The notes beneath the pieces are model-generated. The model was not told the origin of the DNA. It did not search any database and saw nothing but the letters and a program-made list of their open reading frames with translations. Position numbers and translations under genes: made by a program. This document shows, one piece after another, positions 13,762 to 20,118 of a stretch of DNA of 20,118 nucleotides (positions are counted from its first letter, which is position 1; every line of letters starts with the position of its first letter). Where the stretch lies: the NCBI GenBank assembly GCA_024699005.1, contig JAILQN010000223.1, positions 1 through 20,118 of the forward strand, given 5' to 3'. This DNA comes from Clostridia bacterium. GTDB lineage: Bacteria > Bacillota_A > Clostridia > Oscillospirales > Acutalibacteraceae.

Positions 13762-14040
13762 ATGAAACGCATGAAAAAAAGCCTTGCTGTCATTCTGACA
13801 GTGATCATGGCGCTGTCCGTCTTCAGCTGCGCGGCGTTCACCGTGAGCGCTGACGACACTGCTGCCGAGACGACGGGCGAGACGACTGCGGATAACGGCG
13901 GTTTTGACTTATCCGGTCTCACCAACGGAATCGACCTCGGAGGCATAGATCTGTCAGGTATAGATCTCGGCGACGCGAGCTGGCTGCTCGACCTGGTTAA
14001 ACTGATCTTCACGATCATTATGTTCTTCAGCAAACTTTGA
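13762..14040 (+). CDS. Small secreted protein with GIDL repeats
   Basis: A 92-residue exported protein of unknown family. A signal peptide covers about residues 1-31 (MKRMKK, a hydrophobic core, cleavage likely after TVSA). A Thr/Glu-rich stretch (DDTAAETTGETTADNGG) follows, then a short repeat of GGIDLSGIDLG type, and a hydrophobic C-terminal helix (LLDLVKLIFTIIMFF) that could insert in the membrane or form an amphipathic peptide. AAGGAGAT lies 10 nt before the ATG. The frame is open to 13606, but the upstream part has no start signal. It is a single-gene transcript with its own promoter and terminator. It could be a surface peptide or bacteriocin-like; this is speculation. Confidence 0.82.
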   Translation: MKRMKKSLAVILTVIMALSVFSCAAFTVSADDTAAETTGETTADNGGFDLSGLTNGIDLGGIDLSGIDLGDASWLLDLVKLIFTIIMFFSKL

Positions 14041-14067
14041 TCGGACTTTAAAGAAACAATTTTTCGG

Positions 14068-14095
14068 GACCGGGCTTTGCGCCCGGTTCTTTTTT
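14068..14095 (+). terminator. Intrinsic terminator of the small secreted protein
   Basis: ACCGGGC (14069-14075) pairs with GCCCGGT (14081-14087), 5-nt loop, followed by TCTTTTTTT. It lies about 28 nt after the stop. Confidence 0.85.
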
Positions 14096-14120
14096 ATACA
14101 AAGGTTCGTTATGTCCTCCC

Positions 14121-14148
14121 TTGACAAACTTCTCATATATGTTAAAAT
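14121..14148 (+). promoter_or_regulatory. Promoter of the EEP-SRAP operon
   Basis: TTGACA (14121-14126), 16 nt, then TAAAAT (14143-14148), 36 nt before the ATG at 14185. Confidence 0.6.
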
Positions 14149-14184
14149 CTGAACAGATACTGACATAAAGAACGGGGTATTGTT

Positions 14185-15945
14185 ATGTTTGCTTCATTAC
14201 TTCAGAAATTCATATCTCTGCTGCTGACTCTGATTGCTGCGTTTTCGCTTTCCTGCATCAAATGGCGGGACGGCATGGAAGGACATAATTTCCCGATCAT
14301 CCCGCAGGAAGAAAAGGCGGCGGAGGACGTGCGCGTCATGTCTTTCAACGTGCGCTGCGCGGACGTGAACGGCGTGCCGCAGATACTGCGCATCGATCCG
14401 GTGATACGGGAGATACTCAGGGTGCAGCCCGATCTGCTCGGCGCGCAGGAGGCTACGCCCGAATGGATGGCGGTCCTGCAGACGATGCTGCCCGCCTACG
14501 GCTGCGTGGGCGTCAGCCGCGACAACGGCAAAACCGTGGCGCGGCAGGGTGAAGCCGCTCCCATCTTTTATCTTAAAGAGAAATACGAGCTTGTCGATCA
14601 CGGCGATTTCTGGATCAGCGATACGCCGGACGAGCCCTCCTACGGCCCCGGGGCGAGCTGTCGCCGTATCTGCACGTGGGCGCTTCTGAAAGACCGAAAT
14701 ACTCAGGCTCCGGTCGCCCACGTGAATACCCATCTGGACAGCGATTCCAATGAGGCGCGCAAACTCGGCGCGAACATGATCTGCGACTTTATCGCCGACC
14801 GGTTCGCAAAAATACCCGTGGTGTTCACCGCCGACCTCAACTCGGAAGAGGGCGGTCCGGCTTACCGCATAATGACGGAAAAACTGAATGACGCCTGTAA
14901 AGCCGCCGCGGATTCAGTATCGTTTTTTTCCTGGCATGACGGCGATCCCGGGGAGAACAGCCGGGAAACGCTGGATTACGTGATGTGCTCCCGCGATATT
15001 ACCGTCAACGCCTTCCGCACCGTTACGGACGGCATAAACGGCAGGCTCGTTTCCGACCATTTCCCGGTCTACGCGGACGTGACGTTCCCGCCCGCCGCGG
15101 ACAGTTACGCCGGGCACGACTTCCCGCTGATCGGACCCGACGCGAAGACGGAAAACACGACGCGTATCATGTCCTTCAACGTGCGCTGCGCGGACGTGAA
15201 CGGTATCGACGTTCCTTTCCGCAGCGAACTCGTTCCGCGGCAGATCGAAGAGGTTATGCCGGATTCCGTGGGCCTTCAGGAGGCTACCGCGGAATGGATG
15301 GGCATACTCGAAAAGAGGCTTACGGATTATGCATGGGTCGGGCTGGAACGGGATAACGGGAAAGCGGCGGACAAGGGCGGCGAAGCCTGCCCCATCTTCT
15401 GGCTGAAAGCGAAATACAGACTGCTCGATCACGGCGATTTCTGGCTCAGCGATACGCCGGATCAGCCGTCCGTCGGTCCCGGCGCCGCGTGCAAGCGCAT
15501 CTGCACCTGGGCGAAGCTGAAAAACCGCCGGACCGGCGCGGTATACGTGCACGTCAACTCGCATTTTGACCACGTATCCGAAGAAGCGCGCGTGCTGGGC
15601 GGTGAGATCGTCAACTGCTATATCGAAGAACACTTTGCCGGCATTCCGGTGGTGTTCACAGCGGATATGAACACCAAAGAGAACGGCGAAGCCTATAAGA
15701 CGATGACGACGAACCTGCTGAACGCCCGCCATGCCGCTCCGGACTGCGTGGATTACGGCACCTTCCACAACTGCAGACCGGAGACTCACGCGGATTCATA
15801 CATCGACTTCGTGCTGTGCTCGGATGATATCGACGTCCTCGCTTACAGAACGGTAACTGCTGGAATCGACGGGCGTTTCGTCTCCGACCACTTCCCGATC
15901 TACGCGGACGTGATGATCCCGGGCGGAAGGAAATCCGCCTGCTGA
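14185..15945 (+). CDS. Tandem-duplicated EEP-fold (endonuclease/exonuclease/phosphatase) protein
   Basis: A 586-residue protein made of two EEP (DNase I-like) domains. A hydrophobic N-terminus (about residues 5-24) is a signal peptide or anchor, so it acts outside the membrane. Domain 1 has MSFNVRC (Asn55), QEAT (Glu89), NTHLD (His183), TADLNS (Asp217, Asn219), LDY (Asp264) and SDHFP (Asp291, His292). Domain 2 repeats each motif exactly 277 residues later (Asn332, Glu366, His460, Asp494/Asn496, Asp541, Asp568/His569), so both sites look intact. Secreted EEP proteins include phosphodiesterases acting on nucleic acids, lipids or inositol phosphates; the substrate cannot be read. The ribosome binding site is weak (GGGG). 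The SRAP gene follows by 7 nt. Confidence 0.9.
   Translation: MFASLLQKFISLLLTLIAAFSLSCIKWRDGMEGHNFPIIPQEEKAAEDVRVMSFNVRCADVNGVPQILRIDPVIREILRVQPDLLGAQEATPEWMAVLQTMLPAYGCVGVSRDNGKTVARQGEAAPIFYLKEKYELVDHGDFWISDTPDEPSYGPGASCRRICTWALLKDRNTQAPVAHVNTHLDSDSNEARKLGANMICDFIADRFAKIPVVFTADLNSEEGGPAYRIMTEKLNDACKAAADSVSFFSWHDGDPGENSRETLDYVMCSRDITVNAFRTVTDGINGRLVSDHFPVYADVTFPPAADSYAGHDFPLIGPDAKTENTTRIMSFNVRCADVNGIDVPFRSELVPRQIEEVMPDSVGLQEATAEWMGILEKRLTDYAWVGLERDNGKAADKGGEACPIFWLKAKYRLLDHGDFWLSDTPDQPSVGPGAACKRICTWAKLKNRRTGAVYVHVNSHFDHVSEEARVLGGEIVNCYIEEHFAGIPVVFTADMNTKENGEAYKTMTTNLLNARHAAPDCVDYGTFHNCRPETHADSYIDFVLCSDDIDVLAYRTVTAGIDGRFVSDHFPIYADVMIPGGRKSAC
14281..15942 (+). repeat. In-gene tandem duplication, two 831-bp units
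   Basis: Unit 1 is 14281-15111 and unit 2 is 15112-15942, each beginning with a GH[ND]FP[IL]I motif and covering a full EEP domain. All catalytic motifs are spaced by 277 codons with no net insertion or deletion. The units are clearly diverged at many positions. Confidence 0.85.
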
Positions 15946-15952
15946 TTTGCCC

Positions 15953-16795
15953 ATGTGCTGCTGCTACCGGATAGAAAACTCCCGCCGTACGCGGGAAATA
16001 ATCGAAGAAATGAACCGTTCGCCCCTTGTTCCGTTGTGGAGGCAGGGGGCTGAAGTGATCACTGAATACGGGGAAGTCCGCCCGACGGATATCGTTCCGG
16101 TCATCGCCCCGAACAAATCGGGAAAACGGACGGTATTTCCGATGAAATGGGGCTTTTCCGGCAAGTCGCTCATCATAAACGCCAGAACGGAGACCGCCGC
16201 GTCGAAACCCACTTTCAGGGATTCGTGGAACAACCGCCGCTGTATAGTGCCGGCTTCGTGGTATTTTGAGTGGGAACATATCCCCGCCGGCGGCGGCAAA
16301 ACGCGCAGGGGCGATAAATACAAAATACGGTCCGGTGAAGAACTGACCATGCTGTGCGGGCTGTACCGTATGGAAAACGGTCTTCCGTCGTTCGTTATAC
16401 TGACCCGCGAACCCGGCGAAAGTACGCGGGGAATCCACAACCGCATGCCGCTCATCCTTCCGGAAAAATACGCGGACGACTGGATAAGACCGGATACCCG
16501 CCCGGAAGAGCTGCTGACTTTCGCTCTGACTGAACCGGAAACGAAAAAAGTCTCCCCCGAAGAGGAGGAGACAGAGAGCCGGATAAGACGCATACGATAC
16601 TTTGAGGAGATCTTCCGCGAAGCTCTTCACAGGCCGGCGCCGCCGGCTTTGCTGGCGGAACTCGAAGCTTATTATACGAGCGGCGAATGGCGGGAAGATT
16701 TCGAGGCGGACGAGGCGGGGCTTCTGCCGCCGGACCTCCCGCGGGGGGTGCTTTCCGAGGACGGGATATATAATCTTCTGGAAGATCAGGGATAA
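15953..16795 (+). CDS. SRAP (HMCES/YedK) domain protein with DUF4298-like C-terminus
   Basis: A 280-residue protein. The start is the ATG at 15953, since SRAP needs Cys at position 2 (MCCCYR) for its covalent link to abasic sites in single-stranded DNA. Other SRAP residues are Asn76 in INARTET, Glu106 in SWYFEW and His162 in IHNRMP. The SRAP domain ends near residue 205. The tail (about 209-280) has RIRRIRYFEEIF, then AYYTSGEWREDFEADEAG, LLPPDLPRGVLSED and IYNLL, a pattern I recognise as a DUF4298-like small domain usually found alone. It acts in the cytosol on DNA damage. It starts 7 nt after the EEP stop, so expression is probably coupled. It is convergent with the metallophosphoesterase, with 4 nt between the stops. 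Confidence 0.92.
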   Translation: MCCCYRIENSRRTREIIEEMNRSPLVPLWRQGAEVITEYGEVRPTDIVPVIAPNKSGKRTVFPMKWGFSGKSLIINARTETAASKPTFRDSWNNRRCIVPASWYFEWEHIPAGGGKTRRGDKYKIRSGEELTMLCGLYRMENGLPSFVILTREPGESTRGIHNRMPLILPEKYADDWIRPDTRPEELLTFALTEPETKKVSPEEEETESRIRRIRYFEEIFREALHRPAPPALLAELEAYYTSGEWREDFEADEAGLLPPDLPRGVLSEDGIYNLLEDQG

Positions 16796-16799
16796 TCCT

Positions 16800-17921
16800 T
16801 TAGGGTTTCTTTTTAATCGCGGCGCGGAGTACAGCCAGACCGATCCCGGCGGCGGCGGTGAACGGCAGAGACCGTTTTGCCCACGCCTTTGCCTGCGCGA
16901 TGCTTGACGGGGTGTTGGAGATGATGAACTCTTTCACGGGCTGGCTAGGGCGCTCGTTCGTAAGATTCTCCCACGTGCGGGTGTAGGTCTCATATGACGC
17001 CGGATCTTCTTCATCCAGAACGAAGACCCTCACGCCGCGTTTCAGGCGCGGACCGTAGGTATGGAAGCCGGCGCCCTGCGTATATATCAGGTCGATCCCG
17101 TCGTAGCGGGCGACGAAACTGTTGTTGTGATCGTGACCGACGGCGACGGCGAGAACGCCGCCGTCTTTTTTCAGCGTTTCAAACTCCGCGTCGCCTGATA
17201 TGGACGGCGCTTCTTTCATAAAACCGCCCGCGGCTTTTATATCGTCCGGCAGAGCGTAGAAGGTGTGACTGCGCTTTCCGAACGCCTCGACCGAGTCTTT
17301 CGTTCCTTTCGGGACCTGCCTGATCACGCGATAGAATTCCGGTACGGCTATGTGCTGGAATACCAGAGCAGGAGGCGCGTCTCCTGTTTCCGCGCGTTCT
17401 TCGCCGCGGATCTTCTCAAACCACTCAAGCTGCGCCGCGGTAACGCCGCTTGGCGTCGCGGAGACCTTGGAGCCGTGGGTATCGAAGGCGAAAACGTCGA
17501 ACAGCGGTTTGCCGTCCGCGCCGCATATCGGTATACGGAAAGTGCCGGGGTCATCGTCTGCGCGGCGGTCGCCGGGCGTATACGCGGGATAACGCGAATA
17601 GAGAGTCCCGATCTGCTCCGGACCGGAGATCCCGCATTCGTCGTCATGATTGCCGAACGTGACGGCGAAAGGCGCTTCGTATTCCGCGACCGGAGTCAGG
17701 ATGGAATCGATGATGCGCGCGACGGCGTCGCGGGTCCAGAGCTTCGGATGTATGCCGTAGATCTGGTCGCCCGTGAATATCACGAGATCGGGCTTCTCCG
17801 CCGCGACAGCCATCCTGATCAGCCGGACTGTGTCCGGCGAACTGCTCCGCAGATCCTGCGTGTCGGAGATCTGCATTATTTTGAATTTGCCGTTATGAAA
17901 ACGTAAACGGTTGTCGGTCAT
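16800..17921 (-). CDS. Calcineurin-like metallophosphoesterase with C-terminal hydrophobic tail
   Basis: A 373-residue calcineurin-like phosphoesterase. Metal-site motifs in order: ISDTQDL (Asp20, Gln22; the usual DxH is DxQ), TGDQ (Asp52), GNHDDE (Asn91, His92), VFQHIAVPEF and GHDHNNSF. The set resembles fungal and bacterial Dcr2/PhoD-like purple-phosphatase relatives in which DTQ occurs. The C-terminus has a hydrophobic segment (LPFTAAAGIGLAVLRAAI) ending in KKKP, a possible membrane tail. The frame is open upstream into the sulfatase; the ATG at 17921 matches the family start but has only a weak ribosome binding site. It lies 20 nt after the sulfatase stop, in one operon. Substrate unknown. 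Confidence 0.9.
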   Translation of the reverse strand: MTDNRLRFHNGKFKIMQISDTQDLRSSSPDTVRLIRMAVAAEKPDLVIFTGDQIYGIHPKLWTRDAVARIIDSILTPVAEYEAPFAVTFGNHDDECGISGPEQIGTLYSRYPAYTPGDRRADDDPGTFRIPICGADGKPLFDVFAFDTHGSKVSATPSGVTAAQLEWFEKIRGEERAETGDAPPALVFQHIAVPEFYRVIRQVPKGTKDSVEAFGKRSHTFYALPDDIKAAGGFMKEAPSISGDAEFETLKKDGGVLAVAVGHDHNNSFVARYDGIDLIYTQGAGFHTYGPRLKRGVRVFVLDEEDPASYETYTRTWENLTNERPSQPVKEFIISNTPSSIAQAKAWAKRSLPFTAAAGIGLAVLRAAIKKKP

Positions 17922-17941
17922 TATAAACGTTCTTTTCTGAA

Positions 17942-19273
17942 TCAAAGAGTGAGACTGTAGTTTTTCGCGAAACGCTCTTCCCAGTTGTCCTCGAGTTTTT
18001 TTCGCCACACGGCCGCGGCGGAGGTGAGTTCGCGGCAGACGTCCGGCAGATCTTCGGACAGATTGTTGCGTTCGCCGGGATCGGAACTCAGATCCGAGAG
18101 CCATACGGGGGCTGACGGCGCGTCGGCTTCGGTCAGGCGTCCGTTCAGAACGAGCTTGTAATCGCCGTGTCTGACCGCAGTCTGATCTTCCATTTCCCAG
18201 AACAGATATTCATGTGCGCTGTCGTCTTCGTTCCGGAGCATCCCGAAAAGACTTTCGCCGTCGATATCGTATTCTCCGGGATCGCCGCCGCACGCCTCAA
18301 GGATCGTCGGAAAAACGTCGGTCGCGATATGAGCTTTGTCTGCGGTGCGCGGCTTTATCCTGCTTCCCCAGGACAGCACGGCCGGGACGCGTATCCCGCC
18401 CTCAAAAAGGCTGAACTTATGCCCTTTAAGTTTGCCCGCCGTGCCGCCGTAATACGGGTCCGGCGTGCCGTCGAGCCAGTTTCTGCTTTCGCGGGAGGGA
18501 CCGTTGTCGCTCTGGAAATAGATTATAGTGTTTTCAAAAAGCCCGAGCCGCCTGAGGGTATCTGTTATTTCGCCCACTCCGTCGTCCACAGCGCTTATCA
18601 TCGCCGCCATGATCTTTCTGTCCCGCGGCAGATCCGGAAAGCGATCCAGGTACTTTTCGGGGCAGTGCATGGGATAATGCGGCGCGTTGTACGCGACGTA
18701 TAAAAAGAACGGTCCGTCTTTGTGGCGGCTGATAAAATCAACGCTTTTCCGTGTGATCCGTTCGGTCAGATATTCGCCGTTCGCCCAGACTTCTCTGTCG
18801 TTTTCCCACAGGTCGTGCGTCGGGTCGGAGCCGCCGTCAGCCATGCCGTAATAGAAGATATGGGAGTAATAATCCAGACATCCCGCCAGAAATCCGCTGA
18901 ATTCGTCAAAACCGTTCGCGTTCGGACGGCATTCGGGCTTCAGCCCCAGATGCCACTTGCCGCAGATCCCGGTCGCGTAGCCTTCTTTTTTCAGCGCCGT
19001 CGCGAGAGTCGGCACTTCCGGCGTCAGACCGCTTGCCCTGCGGTGCCCCGCGAGGATCGCGCGTACGCCCGCGTTGCCAGGATACCTGCCGGTGAGCAGG
19101 GCTGCCCTCGACGGCGAGCAGACGGGCGAGGCGGAATACATGGAAGAGAAGAGGATGCCGTTTTCGGCGAGAGCGTCGATGTTCGGCGTTCTGAGGTCGG
19201 CGGAACCCATGCAGCCGAGATCTCCGTAGCCCTGATCGTCGGTCAGTATTATGACTACGTTCGGTTTTTCCAT
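17942..19273 (-). CDS. Type I (formylglycine) sulfatase
   Basis: A 443-residue sulfatase that would release sulfate from glycans. The activation motif CSPSRAALLTG (Cys52-Ser-Pro-Ser-Arg56) is of Cys type, in which the Cys is converted to formylglycine. Metal residues appear in ILTDDQGYGDLG (Asp12, Asp13) and SDNGPS. GKWHLG, APHYPMHCPEKY and LKGHKFSLFEGGIRVP are further family signatures. No signal peptide, so cytosolic, unlike many Bacteroides sulfatases. The frame is open to 19888 in the opposite direction of the anSME gene; the ATG at 19273 has AAGGAG upstream and matches the family start. The gene for the activating enzyme diverges from it, which supports function. Confidence 0.95.
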   Translation of the reverse strand: MEKPNVVIILTDDQGYGDLGCMGSADLRTPNIDALAENGILFSSMYSASPVCSPSRAALLTGRYPGNAGVRAILAGHRRASGLTPEVPTLATALKKEGYATGICGKWHLGLKPECRPNANGFDEFSGFLAGCLDYYSHIFYYGMADGGSDPTHDLWENDREVWANGEYLTERITRKSVDFISRHKDGPFFLYVAYNAPHYPMHCPEKYLDRFPDLPRDRKIMAAMISAVDDGVGEITDTLRRLGLFENTIIYFQSDNGPSRESRNWLDGTPDPYYGGTAGKLKGHKFSLFEGGIRVPAVLSWGSRIKPRTADKAHIATDVFPTILEACGGDPGEYDIDGESLFGMLRNEDDSAHEYLFWEMEDQTAVRHGDYKLVLNGRLTEADAPSAPVWLSDLSSDPGERNNLSEDLPDVCRELTSAAAVWRKKLEDNWEERFAKNYSLTL

Positions 19274-19289
19274 TTTTCTTCTTATCTCC

Positions 19290-19318
19290 TTGAAAAAGGT
19301 TCTCCCGTTTATTATACT
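19290..19318 (+). promoter_or_regulatory. Promoter of the anSME gene, overlaps the sulfatase promoter
   Basis: TTGAAA (19290-19295), 17 nt, then TATACT (19313-19318). The -10 box shares bases with the minus-strand -10 at 19311-19316. Confidence 0.55.
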
Positions 19319-19338
19319 TAGTTTTGACAACAAGTCAA
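19311..19338 (-). promoter_or_regulatory. Promoter of the sulfatase-metallophosphoesterase operon
   Basis: TTGACT (19338-19333), 16 nt, then TATAAT (19316-19311) on the minus strand, 37 nt before the sulfatase ATG. Confidence 0.6.
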
Positions 19339-19351
19339 TAGGATCGCAGCC

Positions 19352-20118
19352 ATGAAACCTCTGACCCTTCTTATAAAGCCTGCCGCGGGGCTCTGCAATA
19401 TGAACTGCGGATACTGTTTTTACAGGGCGGCGAGCGAAACGAGAGAGAACCGCGTCATGACGGAAGACACGGCGGATATGCTGATACGCAGGATAAGGGA
19501 GTATCGGCCGTCTGCGCTGTCCGTTTTGTTCCAGGGCGGCGAGCCGACGCTCGCGGGACCCGGGTTCTTCCGCAGTTTCGTCGGAAAGCTGGAACGGAGC
19601 GTTCCGGCTCCCGTTTCTTTCGCGTTGCAGACGAACGGCCTTCTGATCGACGACGGATTTGCCCGGTTCTTCAAAGAACACGGATTCCTGATCGGAATAT
19701 CCCTGGACGGCGACGAAAAAACGAACGGCCGCTTCCGTATTGACAAAAGCGGCGGCAGCGTTTTTCCCCGCGTTCTGAACGCTGCCGCGACGCTCGAAAA
19801 ACACAACGTTGAGTACAATATCCTTTCCGTTATCGACGATGAGAATGCGAAGGATACAGAACGCACTTACGCGTTTTTTAAAAACCACGGGTTCCGCTTT
19901 CTGCAGTTCATTCCGTGCATAGACGAGGGCGGCGGAGTCTCCCTGTCGGAGGACGGATACGCATATTTTCTGAAAAAATCCTTCGATCTGTGGTATGATG
20001 ATTTCATCAGGGGAGAATATATCTCAATAAGGCATATCGACAATTACGTGGGCATCCTTATGGGCAACCCGCCCGAAAACTGCGCCATGTGCGGCGTCTG
20101 CGGCAGTTATTACGTCGT
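19352..20118 (+). CDS. Anaerobic sulfatase-maturating enzyme (radical SAM), partial
   Basis: The first 255 residues of an anSME, cut by the right edge. It is a radical SAM/SPASM enzyme that turns the sulfatase active-site Cys (or Ser) into formylglycine without oxygen. The 4Fe-4S motif is CNMNCGYC (Cys15, Cys19, Cys22). LLIKPAAGLCN at the start, FQGGEPTLAG, LQTNGLLIDD, ISLDGDEKTN and FLQFIPCID all match Clostridium perfringens anSME from memory. The last residues (NCAMCGVCGSYYVV) begin the Cys-rich SPASM region. The ATG at 19352 follows a weak AGGA; the gene diverges from the sulfatase, its probable substrate. No stop is seen. Confidence 0.93.
   Translation, partial: MKPLTLLIKPAAGLCNMNCGYCFYRAASETRENRVMTEDTADMLIRRIREYRPSALSVLFQGGEPTLAGPGFFRSFVGKLERSVPAPVSFALQTNGLLIDDGFARFFKEHGFLIGISLDGDEKTNGRFRIDKSGGSVFPRVLNAAATLEKHNVEYNILSVIDDENAKDTERTYAFFKNHGFRFLQFIPCIDEGGGVSLSEDGYAYFLKKSFDLWYDDFIRGEYISIRHIDNYVGILMGNPPENCAMCGVCGSYYV

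Noticed and set aside
17942..19888. 648-residue version of the sulfatase frame
   Set aside because: The extra 205 N-terminal residues overlap the anSME gene on the other strand and the promoter region; the ATG at 19273 has a proper ribosome binding site and the family N-terminus.

Overview
The window looks like a piece of a GC-rich Clostridia chromosome, probably an uncultured gut Oscillospirales/Ruminococcaceae-type organism. Evidence: AAGGAG-type ribosome binding sites, sigma-A promoters (TTGACA and TATAAT-like boxes) before many genes, a dockerin, and glycan-degrading enzymes with an anaerobic sulfatase and its radical-SAM activator. Both ends of the window cut through genes. No rRNA, tRNA or CRISPR was seen.

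Left part (1-4954). A partial minus-strand gene runs off the left edge. Next come an array of ATTCATT heptamers and a hairpin, then a dapA-HIT operon (minus) behind a strong promoter whose spacer is a perfect dyad. Upstream of that lie a GH125 exo-alpha-mannosidase and a GH16 glycanase (minus). The GH16 gene has an in-frame TGA at codon 4. A divergent promoter drives an unrecognised membrane-anchored protein (plus).

Middle part (about 4951-10850) is the accessory region. A 121-bp direct repeat (4951-5071 and 9722-9842, 115 of 121 identical) flanks a distinctly AT-rich segment. That segment holds a single 1329-residue secreted protein: signal peptide, helical region, VWA domain, Cys-pair repeats, a DUF6273-like domain and a C-terminal dockerin. 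The right repeat copy is the 3' part of an intact small gene (9705-9902) and the left copy is a truncated fragment of the same gene, so the segment looks inserted. Next to it is a three-gene cluster: AbrB-type antitoxin, RelE-type toxin and HigA-type antitoxin.

Right part (10855-20118). A coupled minus-strand operon encodes a YjbR-type/EVE-like protein, an acylphosphatase and a GH36-type alpha-galactosidase-like enzyme. Divergent from it are a small secreted 92-residue protein, an EEP-fold protein that is an exact-register tandem duplication (277-residue period), and an SRAP protein fused to a DUF4298-like tail. Convergent to these, a sulfatase and a metallophosphoesterase form a minus-strand operon. 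The sulfatase diverges from an anSME (partial at the right edge) through overlapping promoters that share the -10 region. GH125, GH16, GH36, sulfatase and anSME together suggest use of host or plant glycans; this functional reading is inference.
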